From positions 403,532 to 467,531 of the forward strand of contig NZ_JAMXEX010000004.1 of the NCBI RefSeq assembly GCF_025370775.1: a stretch of DNA of 64,000 nucleotides, in the 5' to 3' direction. Shown here one piece after another: positions 28,299-37,747 of the stretch (positions are counted from its first letter, which is position 1; each line of letters begins with the position of its first letter). Source of the stretch: Ancylothrix sp. D3o. GTDB taxonomy: Bacteria; Cyanobacteriota; Cyanobacteriia; Cyanobacteriales; Oscillatoriaceae. The notes beneath the pieces were generated by a model. The model made no database searches and was not told where the DNA came from. It saw only the letters and a program-made list of their open reading frames with translations. The position numbers and the translations under genes were made by a program.

Positions 28299-29015
28299 AT
28301 GAAACTCCAACTCGTTACCACCATCAGCGCCGCCGCCGCCACCGCTCTGTTAGGTTTTTCAGGAACCGCTCAAGCTGCCACCTTCGGCAATAGCGGCATC
28401 ACCTTCAATAGCAACACCACTGTAAACTTTAACTTTATCCGCTCTCAGGGTGCGTATCAATCAAGGTTAGGCATTTATGAAGTGCTGACCCAAGGCCGCC
28501 AAACCGTGACTTCTCTAGTCAGCAACCTATTCTCTGAAGTCAAACCCTCCGACAACGGCAGAGCAAACGAATGGGCCGGCACTTTGGGCAACACAGTTTT
28601 GGGTTCTGGAAAAGCAAGCTTTGAATTTGTAGCCGGTAGAGTTTATACCTTGGGCTTGGCCAGCACTTTTAATGGAAACAACAGACCTACGGTTTTCTCA
28701 ACGACAAGTTTAAACAGATTTGGTGGAGTAAACACCCAACAAGCAGTATTTGCAACTAGCTTACCGCTGAACAACAACAGTACCGCTGCTTTGGCCGGTG
28801 CCGCGAACTATAACTCTGCTAACCCCTTTACCCAAGGAGGAATCCAAATAGGCTTTGATGATCGGGGTAATGGCAATGATGCAGACTTCCAAGACTTCCA
28901 AGTGACTGCTGAAGCCGTTCCCGAACCGACAACGATGGCCGGTATGGCTTTGGGTGCTGCCGGTTTGGCTTATGCTCGCCGCCGCCGGGAAAGCAAGAAC
29001 GAAAGCAAAAACTAA
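28299..29015 (+). CDS. PEP-CTERM sorting-domain protein (exosortase substrate)
   Basis: Secreted protein of 238 residues: signal peptide (1-26, ending AQAA), a beta-rich body, an acidic DUF4114-like loop (IGFDDRGNGNDADFQDF, about 184-200), and a C-terminal PEP-CTERM tripartite signal: VPEP (208-211), hydrophobic helix (MAGMALGAAGLAYA) and RRRR. The signal directs cleavage and cell-envelope anchoring by exosortase. The cognate enzyme is the next gene, 275 bp downstream, so the pair is probably functional. AGGAAAC precedes the ATG. Function of the mature protein is unknown; the acidic loop may bind a divalent cation. Confidence 0.85.
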   Translation: MKLQLVTTISAAAATALLGFSGTAQAATFGNSGITFNSNTTVNFNFIRSQGAYQSRLGIYEVLTQGRQTVTSLVSNLFSEVKPSDNGRANEWAGTLGNTVLGSGKASFEFVAGRVYTLGLASTFNGNNRPTVFSTTSLNRFGGVNTQQAVFATSLPLNNNSTAALAGAANYNSANPFTQGGIQIGFDDRGNGNDADFQDFQVTAEAVPEPTTMAGMALGAAGLAYARRRRESKNESKN

Positions 29016-29062
29016 TGTAAACGGCCATCAGGCTTAGACTTACATGGAAACACAAAAATTTG

Positions 29063-29092
29063 AACAGTTGGCCTTTGAGGTCAACTGTTTTT
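29063..29092 (+). terminator. Intrinsic terminator of the PEP-CTERM gene
   Basis: AACAGTTGGCC (29063-29073) pairs with GGTCAACTGTT (29079-29089) through a 5-nt loop (one G-U pair), followed by TTTG. It is placed about 50 nt after the stop codon. Confidence 0.75.
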
Positions 29093-29290
29093 GTGTGTAG
29101 GAAAAATGCCGGCGTTATTTCCGAGAACATCCAAAGTTAGAACCGGCAAAAAAATGGGTATAAAATAAATACATAGCCACCGGCACCTACCCAGCCGATG
29201 ACCGCATGAAAAAATTCTCTTGTTAAACTGATTGTTTATCAAACTGCCCCCAAAAAATTCCTAAAACTTGCAAAGAAAAATACAAAAACA

Positions 29291-30139
29291 ATGAATCTTG
29301 ACAATTGGCAAAAGTATATAAAACAGCCGCAGTTTTGGATCTTAGCCGCCGGATTTGGCTTGCTGGCTCTTCAAACAATGTTGGGTTCGGAACTGAAAAA
29401 CCCAGAAGTAGGTGGCACAAGTATGATGGCCTTGGGTGCTGCTGCTTTTCTGATCTCCGATAAAAAAGGTGTCTTAGAATTAAAAAGTAATAATTTCTCT
29501 AGGTTTTTTGGTGGCACGATTTTAGCCTTGATTTTTTTCCGAATGATTACGATGTCGGTATATCATCCGATTTTGAGAATAGCGCCCTTAATCATTGGTA
29601 TTGGGGTAGCTTTGATGCTGTCGGGGATAAAAGGATTAAAAAAATTCTGGCAGGAACTCGTTATGCTGTGTCTGCCAATTGTGGCACCGGCACCGGAGTT
29701 TTTGGTCAAAACCATAGACATTACCCTTCCCACCGCTAAAGTTGCGACGATGATGCTGTGGTATTTAGGATACCCTGTGCAGCGGGAAGGAATTTTTATG
29801 CACTTGCCCACCGGCAGCGTTGAAGTTGGTTCTGGGTGTTCTGGAATGAGTACCATCATGCAGTTATTGGGGCTGTCTCTACTGGTTTTATTCACCTTCC
29901 GCACCACCATAAAACAAAAAATTATGGTGCCGGTGGCCGCCGTTGTTGTTGCATTTTTTGTCAACTCAGCCCGTGTGGGAGTTATGGCAGTTTTAGCAGC
30001 CTCTAGTAATCCCAAATCTTTTGAATATTGGCATTTTGGCGAAGGCTCAGTTATCTTTTCTATGATTGCCGTTGCTATTTTGGGGTTGTTTTGCTGGTTG
30101 ACGATTTTGCGAGAAGAACCGCCAAAAAAAGATGCCTGA
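29291..30139 (+). CDS. Cyanobacterial exosortase
   Basis: Multi-pass membrane cysteine transpeptidase (282 aa, about eight helices) that cleaves PEP-CTERM signals. The catalytic triad is visible: Cys183 in VEVGSGCSGMST, Arg228 in FVNSARVGVMAV and His248 in YWHFGEGSVIFSM. It follows a PEP-CTERM substrate and precedes an HpsJ-like gene on the same strand (163 bp), the arrangement seen for cyanoexosortase loci. Which cyanoexosortase subfamily this is cannot be settled by eye. It likely links surface-protein sorting with exopolysaccharide production, which is inferred from the family. Confidence 0.88.
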   Translation: MNLDNWQKYIKQPQFWILAAGFGLLALQTMLGSELKNPEVGGTSMMALGAAAFLISDKKGVLELKSNNFSRFFGGTILALIFFRMITMSVYHPILRIAPLIIGIGVALMLSGIKGLKKFWQELVMLCLPIVAPAPEFLVKTIDITLPTAKVATMMLWYLGYPVQREGIFMHLPTGSVEVGSGCSGMSTIMQLLGLSLLVLFTFRTTIKQKIMVPVAAVVVAFFVNSARVGVMAVLAASSNPKSFEYWHFGEGSVIFSMIAVAILGLFCWLTILREEPPKKDA

Positions 30140-30302
30140 TAGAGTGGCGCTAGTTATCAGAGCGAAGCAGGTATTCTACATTAATCAAAAAACACAATTG
30201 CCTAATTTTTGCCCCTCTTCCTGCTAAACTAACAAAGATCAACCTTGAGTATCTCTACCCATTTACTCAAATACATTTTTCACAAAAACCTGAGTAAATT
30301 TT

Positions 30303-30980
30303 ATGACGCGAGGCGACAGCGAACAGGGTCAGTCAATCTACAGACTGCGTTGGATAGGCTACGGCCTATTGTTGTTAGCATTATTCGATGTTATCGACTC
30401 TTTTATACCGCCAAACTTTACTAACCCAGTCTGGGAATTTCAAACCATTGGACTTTTGGTAGAACGGGTGGCTGTTCCTTTATTGGGATTCGTTTTAATT
30501 TTTTTTGGCGAGTCATTTAACCGCAATCGTTTAGAGGAGTTGCTGCTGAGGATATTATCTTGGCTTTGTTTACTTTTTGCGATTGTATTTCTGGCACTGG
30601 TTCCTTTGGGAATTCTTAACACTTATCGAATTAATGACCTCAATAATAACCAAATTAACACCGCAGCCCAAGCCCAATTGACTCAACTTAAACAAGTTGA
30701 AGATCAAGTAAGTCAAGGCACGCCAGAAGAGATCAGACAACTAGCAACTCAGCTTGGTTCTTTCGGTATTCAAGCGGATGCTACAAATCCTGATCAATTC
30801 AAGCAGCAAATTTTAGAAAGAATCCCCCCAGTTAGAAAGGCTGTGCAAGAACAGGCAATACAAGAAAAACAAAATCAACGCACTGGCTTGCTTAAAAATG
30901 CTGTGAAGTGGAATTTAGGGGCGCTGGTAGCCTCTGTTTTATTCTTCATTCTCTGGAAAAGCACCGGCTGGGCACGGTAA
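30303..30980 (+). CDS. HpsJ-like membrane protein, exosortase-associated
   Basis: 225 residues with four predicted membrane helices: IGYGLLLLALFDVIDSFIP (about 17-35), RVAVPLLGFVLIFFGESF (about 53-70), a third at about 82-105, and a last one near the C-terminus (LGALVASVLFFILWKS). The Gln/Glu-rich loop between helices 3 and 4 (about 115-195) is probably coiled coil. This is the pattern of HpsJ, named for hormogonium polysaccharide in Nostoc, and of the HpsJ-like proteins encoded next to cyanobacterial exosortases. Position after the exosortase supports that reading. Molecular function is unknown. Confidence 0.75.
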   Translation: MTRGDSEQGQSIYRLRWIGYGLLLLALFDVIDSFIPPNFTNPVWEFQTIGLLVERVAVPLLGFVLIFFGESFNRNRLEELLLRILSWLCLLFAIVFLALVPLGILNTYRINDLNNNQINTAAQAQLTQLKQVEDQVSQGTPEEIRQLATQLGSFGIQADATNPDQFKQQILERIPPVRKAVQEQAIQEKQNQRTGLLKNAVKWNLGALVASVLFFILWKSTGWAR

Positions 30981-31050
30981 GCAGGGAATTGGGGATTGGG
31001 GAATACCAACCCATCCCCAAAAACAAATGACTATTGACAAATGATAATTA

Positions 31051-32433
31051 TCATTTACCAATACAAAACCGGCTAAAAATTCGCTCCAGTACGGATTCGG
31101 TTATTTCTTCGCCGGTGACTTCTCCTAGGGCTTGAATGGTTCCGCGTAAGTCTATTGTCCAAAAATCTAAGGGGAGTTGCTGCCCAATTGTTGCAGCGCA
31201 TTGTTGTAAGGCAATTTCCGCACGAGTTAAAGCACCGGCCTGTCTTTGATTAATCGCTAAATCCATATTGGCTGCTTGTAAATCTCCGGCATTTACGGCT
31301 TCTAAAATGGCTTTTTCTAAGTCTTCAATTCCTTTGTTTTGAGCGGCGGCTGTGTACACTATTCGCGGAATTTCTGGAAAATTTGACGGTGTAAATTTCT
31401 CAACTAAATCGATTTTATTGACGATTAAAATTAAAGTGCGGTGTTTAACTTGTTCGTAAATTTCTGTATCCGCCGGCACCCAACCAGTTGAGCTATCTAT
31501 TGTTAATAAAACCAAATCTGCCTCTTGTGCGGCTTGACGGGAACGATCTACACCAATTTTTTCTACTATATCGCTAGTTTCTCTGATGCCGGCAGTATCC
31601 AAAACTTGCACCGGCACTCCCCCGACAACTAACTGCGATTCGACGACATCTCGCGTGGTGCCGGGTAAAGGTGTAACAATAGCTCTGTCACTTCGACTCC
31701 AAGCATTTAATAAACTTGATTTGCCAACATTAGGCCGGCCTACTATTGCAACTTTTAACCCAGATCGCAATAATTCTCCTTGATTTGCTGTGGCTAAAAT
31801 CCTTGACAATTCTGCTAAAACCTGCTGAATTTGATTAATAATTAACTCTTCATTCAAAGGCGGTAAATCGTCTTCAAAATCAATCCTAGCCTCAATTTCT
31901 GCCAAAATATCTAAACAAGTATTTCTTAATTGTCGGATGGGAGTTGCTAATTTTCCCCGCAAACCGGCCAGGGCTGTTTGAGCGGCGGCGGCTGAACGTG
32001 CCCCCACAAGATCGGCTATACTTTCGGCTTGGGTGAGATCGAGCCGGCCATTCAAAAACGCCCTTAAGGTAAATTCTCCGGGTTGGGCCAAACGGGCACC
32101 GCTCTTGACGCATAACTGCAAAACTTGCTGCACCGGCATGATCCCGCCATGACAGTGAAACTCTACAACATCTTCGCGGGTATAAGATCGCGGTGCTTTC
32201 ATAATTAGTAACAAAGCTTCATCGACCATCTGCTGAGTTTGGGGATCGCGGACATAACCGTATAAAATGCGGTGACTTTCCCAAACTTGCTGGCCTGGTG
32301 CAACAAAAAGCGTTTCGGCAATTTTAACAGCTTGGTCGCCGGAAAGTCTGACAACTCCGATGCTTCCCTGCTGGGGGACGATGGCGGTGGCGATGGCGGC
32401 GATGGTTTGATTTTGGGGGAGTTGCTGTGACAT
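31051..32433 (-). CDS. mnmE: tRNA modification GTPase MnmE
   Basis: 460 residues, the standard length. The N-terminal tetrahydrofolate-binding domain starts [24 protein letters not shown]. The inserted G domain has G1 GRPNVGKSS, switch GTTRD, G3 DTAG and G4 NKID. The C-terminus ends FSRFCIGK, with the conserved Cys of the CIGK motif. With MnmG it installs the 5-carboxymethylaminomethyl (or taurine/aminomethyl) group on U34 of certain tRNAs. It is divergent from the 32613 gene and convergent with the HpsJ-like gene. Confidence 0.96.
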   Translation of the reverse strand: MSQQLPQNQTIAAIATAIVPQQGSIGVVRLSGDQAVKIAETLFVAPGQQVWESHRILYGYVRDPQTQQMVDEALLLIMKAPRSYTREDVVEFHCHGGIMPVQQVLQLCVKSGARLAQPGEFTLRAFLNGRLDLTQAESIADLVGARSAAAAQTALAGLRGKLATPIRQLRNTCLDILAEIEARIDFEDDLPPLNEELIINQIQQVLAELSRILATANQGELLRSGLKVAIVGRPNVGKSSLLNAWSRSDRAIVTPLPGTTRDVVESQLVVGGVPVQVLDTAGIRETSDIVEKIGVDRSRQAAQEADLVLLTIDSSTGWVPADTEIYEQVKHRTLILIVNKIDLVEKFTPSNFPEIPRIVYTAAAQNKGIEDLEKAILEAVNAGDLQAANMDLAINQRQAGALTRAEIALQQCAATIGQQLPLDFWTIDLRGTIQALGEVTGEEITESVLERIFSRFCIGK

Positions 32434-32612
32434 TTAGGCGAAGGTGATGATAAAACTGGCACGCTGATCATGGTTCCATCTTTAAGGATAAACCGACAGA
32501 CCTGGATAAAACCTGCGGTTAATCGAAGGCTTGGCGGTAAAAAAGCGATAATATTTTTACCTGGTCTTGGTTTTGCCAAGGGGCCGGTTAATTTTTTGCT
32601 GCACGTTGCTTA

Positions 32613-33524
32613 ATGTTAAATATGGTTAAAAACAGTAACAATTTTAATGGCAATGCTGAGGGATATTTACCCTTAATTATTCCTATTGCTTTTGGTTTGG
32701 TGGTGATTTTGGCGGCGGGACGAATTTTTTTGCCGGTGGCTGTGGCTGCTGGTTTGGGGTTTGGGTTTCGCCGCTATTGGCAAAATAAACAAAAAAAACT
32801 TGAAGAGTTAAATAGCACTTTTTATCAATTAATCCAAGAAAATAACGGCTGGGTGACGGCGTTAGATTTGGCTATGAAATCTAATGTGCCGGGGACAGAA
32901 GTTCAACAGTATTTAGATGAACGAGCCCGCGAATTTGCGGCGCATTATGAAATAACAGAACAAGGGGGGATGATTTATTATTTTGAAACTGCTCTTTCTC
33001 CGAATGGGAGTAAACCGCCGACAATTGTTGATACGAATTATGAGCCGGTTGTTTCTTTTTCAGAGCCTATTGTCTCGGAAGTTCCTAAAAATCCTCAGCC
33101 GTCTAGTCCGCCTCCTGTTGAGAAAAAGCCGACGGAATCTCCGCCGATTGATGTGCCGGTTTCTGCGGTTAAGAAAACTGAGTCATCAGCGCCTGTTTCT
33201 GATCTGAATAATAATTTAAAGCCGGCTTCTCGCAAAGAAGTTCAGCTACCTCCGATTCAATCTAAAACTGAGCCGCTGAATTTGAATAATGGCAAGTCTG
33301 AGGTTTCTTTTAATGTACCGAATTCTGGTTCTAAAAAAACGTCTTCTGTGGTTCCTAGTTCTTTAACTCAAAGTGAGTTGGCTTATCGTTTGGGTGTTCA
33401 TGCTACTACGGTTAGTAAGTGGAAAATGCGCCCAGATTTTTCGGAGTGGAGTGGTAGTAAAGATCCGGCGGGTGTGGTTTGGAAATATGATGTGAAGTCT
33501 AAGCGGTTTTATAGTGGTAGGTGA
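32613..33524 (+). CDS. Membrane-anchored protein with C-terminal HTH-like domain
   Basis: 303 residues: a hydrophobic N-terminal region (LPLIIPIAFGLVVILAAGRIFLPVAVAAGLGFGF, about 20-52), a helical domain (about 60-130) with WVTALDLAMKSNVPGTEVQQYLDERA that looks like a winged-helix, a long Pro/Ser/Lys-rich linker (about 135-245), and a C-terminal segment LTQSELAYRLGVHATTVSKW (about 250-270) that reads as a helix-turn-helix. The last segment is similar to the C-terminal extension of the RNase HI at 41809. I do not recognise a named family. It may tie nucleic acid to the membrane; that is inference. Confidence 0.65.
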   Translation: MLNMVKNSNNFNGNAEGYLPLIIPIAFGLVVILAAGRIFLPVAVAAGLGFGFRRYWQNKQKKLEELNSTFYQLIQENNGWVTALDLAMKSNVPGTEVQQYLDERAREFAAHYEITEQGGMIYYFETALSPNGSKPPTIVDTNYEPVVSFSEPIVSEVPKNPQPSSPPPVEKKPTESPPIDVPVSAVKKTESSAPVSDLNNNLKPASRKEVQLPPIQSKTEPLNLNNGKSEVSFNVPNSGSKKTSSVVPSSLTQSELAYRLGVHATTVSKWKMRPDFSEWSGSKDPAGVVWKYDVKSKRFYSGR

Positions 33525-33609
33525 TGGTTTGGGGGTTTGATTTTTTAAACGCAGCCTTTAGGCAGGCAGGATGCCTGCCCCACAGATAGGTTACTGGTAT
33601 GGGGGTTTT

Positions 33610-34650
33610 ATGAGGTTTAGTCGGCGCAATTTTTTAAGGGGGTTTGGGTTAACAATTTTGGCAAGTACGTCACCGGCACTTTGTCAAACTCAGCCTGTTT
33701 TAAAGCCGGCTCGTTTGAAGGTGGGGGATACTGTGGGGTTAATTAATCCTGCGACTTTTAGTGAGCCTAAAGAAATTGAAGATTTGCGGAAAACTCTATC
33801 ACAATTTGGGTTAAATGTCAAGCTTGGAAAACATCTTTTTGATCGCTATGGATATTTGGCAGGAAGGGATGCGGAACGGGCTGCGGATGTAAATGCTATG
33901 TTTGGGGATACTTCGGTAAATGCTATTTTAGCAGTGCAGGGGGGGTGGGGTTGTAATCGCATTTTGCCTTTATTGGATTACAAGTTAATTAGGGGAAATT
34001 CAAAGATTTTGATGGGTTATAGTGATATCACGAGTTTGCTTTTGGCAGTTTATTCCCAAAGTGGAATTGTGACGTTTCATGGGCCTTTGGGTGCGTCAAC
34101 TTGGAATGATTTTTCGCTTGGTTGGGTGAGGCAAATTTTGTTTGGGGGGGAAGCGGTGATGTTGCGAAATCCGATTGAGGGGGTGAGTCGTTTGGATAGA
34201 AAAAAAATGCAGCCTCCGTTACGAGTAGAAACGATTACGGCGGGGAAGGCGCGGGGGAAATTGGTGGGGGGTAATTTGTCGGTTTTGGCGGCTATGGTGG
34301 GGTCAAATTATTTGCCTTCTTGGGAGGGGGTAATTTTGTTTGTGGAAGATATTGGGGAGGAGGTTTATCGAGTTGACCGGCTTTTGACACAATTAAAATT
34401 AGCGGGAATTTTGAATAATATTTCAGGGTTTATTTTTGGTCAATGTACGGATTGTGATCCTGAGAATCCTTTGGAGTCTCTTTCGTTGTCGCAGGTGTTT
34501 TTGGATATTATTAAACCTTTGGGGGTGCCGGCGTGGTATGGTGCGGCAATAGGTCATATTGCGGATAAGTGGACGGTGCCGGTGGGGGTGGAGGTGGAGA
34601 TTGATGCTAGTGTGGGTACGGTGCAATTTTTAGAGCCGGCGGTGGTTTGA
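33610..34650 (+). CDS. Exported LD-carboxypeptidase, peptidase family S66
   Basis: 346 residues counted from the ATG at 33610, chosen because it gives a twin-arginine signal (SRRNFLRGFGLTILAS) after a GGGGG ribosome site; the frame extends upstream to 33571. S66 landmarks: AVQGGWGCNRILP, nucleophile Ser138 in MGYSDITS, Glu246 in FVEDIGEEVYRVDR and His316 in AIGHIADKW. The enzyme cleaves the L-Lys/mDAP-D-Ala bond of murein tetrapeptides during cell-wall recycling. A Tat signal would place this copy in the periplasm, whereas LdcA of E. coli is cytoplasmic. Catalytic triad complete. Confidence 0.9.
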   Translation: MRFSRRNFLRGFGLTILASTSPALCQTQPVLKPARLKVGDTVGLINPATFSEPKEIEDLRKTLSQFGLNVKLGKHLFDRYGYLAGRDAERAADVNAMFGDTSVNAILAVQGGWGCNRILPLLDYKLIRGNSKILMGYSDITSLLLAVYSQSGIVTFHGPLGASTWNDFSLGWVRQILFGGEAVMLRNPIEGVSRLDRKKMQPPLRVETITAGKARGKLVGGNLSVLAAMVGSNYLPSWEGVILFVEDIGEEVYRVDRLLTQLKLAGILNNISGFIFGQCTDCDPENPLESLSLSQVFLDIIKPLGVPAWYGAAIGHIADKWTVPVGVEVEIDASVGTVQFLEPAVV

Positions 34651-34776
34651 AGAAATGGGAGATTGATGTGAGGCAATTATGAATTATGCTGAATAATAAA
34701 GTAGGCTTTTGGTCTGCCGGCATACTCTCTTATTCAATAAACCATAAACAAAATAAAAATTTCTGGAGGCTAGGTT

Positions 34777-35175
34777 ATGTCTGAGATGCAAAATGAAGTT
34801 TCAGTTGAAAATCCAACCGCAACAGAAGAAAGTTCAACGACTCAAGAACGCTTCTGGGGAAAGGTGACGGTTTTGGAAGAAGGGCCCCGTTATCGGATTA
34901 ATCAAATTATGATTAAACCAGGTCATACGATGACGGCACAAATACATTATCATCGCAGTGAACATTGGGTTGTGGTTTCGGGGACTGCAAAGGTGATTTG
35001 TGGGGATAAGGAGATTTTAGTAACGCAAAATAAGTCTACTTATGTGCCCCAATGTACGCCGCATCGGGTGGAAAATCCGGGGGCTATTCCGCTGGTTATT
35101 ATTGAAATTCAAAATGGGGAATATTTGGGTGAGGATGATACAATTCGGTTGAATGAGCCGGTGGTTGAAAGTTAG
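34777..35175 (+). CDS. Single-domain cupin, mannose-6-phosphate isomerase type II-like
   Basis: 132 residues. The cupin motifs are GHTMTAQIHYHRSEHWVVVSG (metal ligands His, His, Glu/His) and VPQCTPHRVENPG. It matches the C-terminal isomerase domain of bifunctional ManC/AlgA enzymes, but the nucleotidyltransferase half is absent, so it is a stand-alone phosphomannose isomerase-like cupin. An acidic tail and an acidic N-terminus flank the fold. CTGGAGG precedes the ATG. It may supply mannose-6-phosphate for GDP-mannose, or be a regulatory cupin; the sequence does not decide. Confidence 0.85.
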   Translation: MSEMQNEVSVENPTATEESSTTQERFWGKVTVLEEGPRYRINQIMIKPGHTMTAQIHYHRSEHWVVVSGTAKVICGDKEILVTQNKSTYVPQCTPHRVENPGAIPLVIIEIQNGEYLGEDDTIRLNEPVVES

Positions 35176-35194
35176 GAATTGTTGGCTGATGTAG

Positions 35195-35234
35195 GGCGGA
35201 TTTTTAGACGATTTGTGACTGATTAAAATCCGCC
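35195..35234. terminator. GGCGGATTTT / AAAATCCGCC hairpin
   Basis: A perfect 10-bp inverted repeat with a 20-nt loop begins 20 nt after the cupin stop. The T-run is within the stem rather than after it. It may serve as a terminator or be a dispersed palindrome. Confidence 0.45.
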
Positions 35235-35369
35235 GCTACCACAACAAAGCCGCAAAGAAACGAAGGTTTTTGTGGGTAGGAGAAAAATTCAATGATTGAA
35301 TGAACAAAAGACTATTATTTTGCTATTTGTGCAACAAGTTTATATTTGTGTTGAGTCTCACCAGGAAAC

Positions 35370-35672
35370 TCAGTAAAGCTGGCTTACAGCCCAAATTTTT
35401 CCCTCGTAGTCAGCCTTGAAACCGGCAATTTTTTGAGAAAACCACAGCTTCCTTTCTCGAACCAAGGGTCTAAACAAAGTCACCGGCAACTTTTCCAACG
35501 CTGTTGAAACTTGAGATTGCAAATAAGTACCATTTTCCGGCAACTGCAATGCAAAAATTTGTTTCATCATCTCTATAGGCTTTGTATTCTTGCCAAGTTG
35601 CCGGTTTCTACTGAGTTTGAGGGCCGGTGAAAGATAAGCAGCGATAGCATTAAAAATCACCAAAAATATCAA
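35370..35672 (-). CDS. Possible small protein or gene fragment, unknown
   Basis: A 100-codon frame begins with TTG directly after an in-frame stop and has no ribosome site; an internal double ATG (residues 35-36) would give about 66 residues. The composition (LPENGTYLQSQVSTALEKLPVTLFRPLVRERKLW) is protein-like rather than shadow-like, and no other frame competes here. It may be the C-terminal remnant of a larger gene. I recognise no family. Confidence 0.3.
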   Translation of the reverse strand: MIFLVIFNAIAAYLSPALKLSRNRQLGKNTKPIEMMKQIFALQLPENGTYLQSQVSTALEKLPVTLFRPLVRERKLWFSQKIAGFKADYEGKIWAVSQLY

Positions 35673-35713
35673 TTATTTTCTCATAATTGATGGTGGGCAA
35701 AAGCCACTCTACT

Positions 35714-36424
35714 TTATTTGGAATTCCGCCAACTCAGCGACGATTCCACCGGCTTGCCATCTGGCATAATTGTTTTTTCTAAAAGGGCATTTTGGAAACT
35801 GGCTTTTTCAATATTCGCACCTGCCAAATTTGCCCCCGACAGATCAGAACCGCTGAAATTTGCCCCAATTAAATTAGCATTGCTCAGATTAGCACCCCGC
35901 AAATTCACCCCACCTATACCAATTGGTTGCAAGTTTCCGCTAATCTCTGCAAAATTCGCCGTTGTTTGTAAAGCATTTTGTAAATTCGCACCAGTCAAGT
36001 TGGCGCTTTCTAGGTTTGCGCCAATCAAATTAGCCTTTGTCAGGTTCGCATTTTTTAAATTAGCAATCACCATCCCTGCAAGACTGAGGTTAGCATTGCT
36101 TAAATTAACACTCTCTAACTCTGCGCCGTGCAGTTTTGCAGCCAGCAGCGTTGCATTTTGTAACCGGGCTGTGCTTAAATTGGCTTTGATTAAATTGGCT
36201 TCGTTTAAATTGGTGCCGGTTAAGTTCGCACCCTTGAGGTTAGCTTCTTGGAGGTTTGCACCCTTAAGGTTAACCCCTGCCAGATTTGCACCGCTGAGGT
36301 CGCATCCTTGGCATTGTTTCGTTTCCAGCAATTGTTTTAAATGAGCGGCATTTTCTGCCGTTGCCGGTGTCGTTAAGCCAAATACTAATAATAATGCAAA
36401 TGATGCCAGCATCCCCAGTTTCAT
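35714..36424 (-). CDS. Secreted pentapeptide-repeat protein
   Basis: The ATG at 36422-36424 is preceded by GAGG and opens a signal peptide (MKLGMLASFALLLVFGLTTPATA). The mature N-terminus has LKQLLETKQCQGCDLSGANLAG, with two Cys close together, typical of cyanobacterial periplasmic/lumenal pentapeptide proteins. About 35 A(N/D)Lxx units follow in two blocks, interrupted near residue 155 by LQTTANFAEISGNLQPIG, and the tail is KTIMPDGKPVESS. Location is probably periplasm or thylakoid lumen. Unlike the 22445 gene, this one is exported. Role unknown. Confidence 0.85.
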   Translation of the reverse strand: MKLGMLASFALLLVFGLTTPATAENAAHLKQLLETKQCQGCDLSGANLAGVNLKGANLQEANLKGANLTGTNLNEANLIKANLSTARLQNATLLAAKLHGAELESVNLSNANLSLAGMVIANLKNANLTKANLIGANLESANLTGANLQNALQTTANFAEISGNLQPIGIGGVNLRGANLSNANLIGANFSGSDLSGANLAGANIEKASFQNALLEKTIMPDGKPVESSLSWRNSK

Positions 36425-36901
36425 ATTCGCTGCCTCACACAAATCCTATTTATTATTATGAATGATTTGTTCTGGGTTTGGTTGCCTGAAATCGCTCATT
36501 TCCTGTGATATTTTTGGTCGTAGCCTGTGATTGATTTAACGGCGATGCTGTGATCTGGATCGTATCCTTTTGTAAAGCATTAGGCGGTAATTTTGAAGGG
36601 CTTGTGAGGGGTTGCCGGCGGCTTCCAGCATACAAAAGTGGTTATGTCAATTAAGGTTATAAAAATTTACTTTTTTTGTCAAGGCTTGATGCACTGAATA
36701 ATTTTATTATCTCAAAAAATCTATCTTTTGGCAGTTGTGTTCAAGAAAGTTTAAACTGTCAGGGTGGCTGGGCTCATGGACTGCCGTTGAGGAGAGGATG
36801 CCGGTAGCCCAGAGCGATATATTAACTCAACAACAGGCAATTCCACCACCCAGAGAAAGGATGTATTTTAAAACACATTAAGCGTATATCTTAGAAAAAT
36901 C
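36425..36901. promoter_or_regulatory. Divergent intergenic region
   Basis: 477 bp between the divergent pentapeptide and GUN4 genes. I see no ORF, RNA gene or strong inverted repeat. It must contain both promoters, but neither has a clear consensus. Confidence 0.4.
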
Positions 36902-37687
36902 ATGGCAAAAAAATCTAAAACTCGCACCGGCACAGACGCCAACTCACCCAAGTCAGCAAAAAAACAGAAGCTTATCGAAGGTTTCACCCGCTTAGAAGCG
37001 CAGGTAGAAGAATTGCAAAATCAACTGTTGCTGGCGGCGCAAGACCGAGCGCAACTGCTAGGTTTAGTGCAGCAAGCCGCGCAGGAGCGAACACAACTGC
37101 AATCTCAGTTAGATTGGGTACTCTACCGGCTTGAGCAATTAAATCCAGAACAAATGCAATCAACATTATCGCAATTAAGCGGATGGCTCGCCGGAGGAAC
37201 AACCAACCAAAACTATTTAAGTTCAGAAGTAGGAATAGATTACAACTCCCTGCAAAACTTGTTAGCAAAAGGCAAATGGCGAAAAGCCGATGAAGAAACC
37301 TGGAATTTGATATTAAAAGCAGCCGGTAGAGAAGATGAAGGCTGGTTAACCTCCGAAGATATCCAAAATTTCCCCTGTACCGATTTGCGAACAATTGATT
37401 GGCTGTGGCATGAATATAGTAATGGCTATTTTGGATTTACAGCACAGCAAAGCGTCTGGGATAGTGTCGTTGGCAGTTATACAGAATTTTGCGACCGAGT
37501 GGGCTGGCGAGTCAACACTGCCTGGATATATTATGACGGATTAAATTTTTCTATAGATGCACCCCAAGGGCATTTGCCGGTGATTGCATGGCGCCGGCGT
37601 TCTTGTTATGGTGTCGGAAAATCCACCGCCTCCGAAACTTTCTCAAGTTTATTATCTCGGTTGTTAGAGTGTGCCGGTGTTCCCTAG
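36902..37687 (+). CDS. GUN4-domain protein with N-terminal coiled coil
   Basis: GUN4 fold at about 100-250: VGIDYNSLQNLLAKGKWRKADEETWNLILKAAGREDEGWLTSEDIQNFPCTDLRTIDWLWHEYSNGYFGF, then FCDRVGWRV and APQGHLPVIAWR. The family binds porphyrins, and the founding member stimulates Mg-chelatase in chlorophyll synthesis. Here a basic tail and a Gln/Leu-rich coiled coil (about 22-85) precede the domain, unlike the four-helix bundle of classical Gun4. Cyanobacteria have several such GUN4-like proteins, so this need not be the chelatase partner. A role in tetrapyrrole sensing is plausible. Confidence 0.85.
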   Translation: MAKKSKTRTGTDANSPKSAKKQKLIEGFTRLEAQVEELQNQLLLAAQDRAQLLGLVQQAAQERTQLQSQLDWVLYRLEQLNPEQMQSTLSQLSGWLAGGTTNQNYLSSEVGIDYNSLQNLLAKGKWRKADEETWNLILKAAGREDEGWLTSEDIQNFPCTDLRTIDWLWHEYSNGYFGFTAQQSVWDSVVGSYTEFCDRVGWRVNTAWIYYDGLNFSIDAPQGHLPVIAWRRRSCYGVGKSTASETFSSLLSRLLECAGVP

Positions 37688-37747
37688 TTTTTCAATCAAA
37701 ATCAAACGAGGATAAATTAAACACTTACCCCCATTGCCTTTGACACC

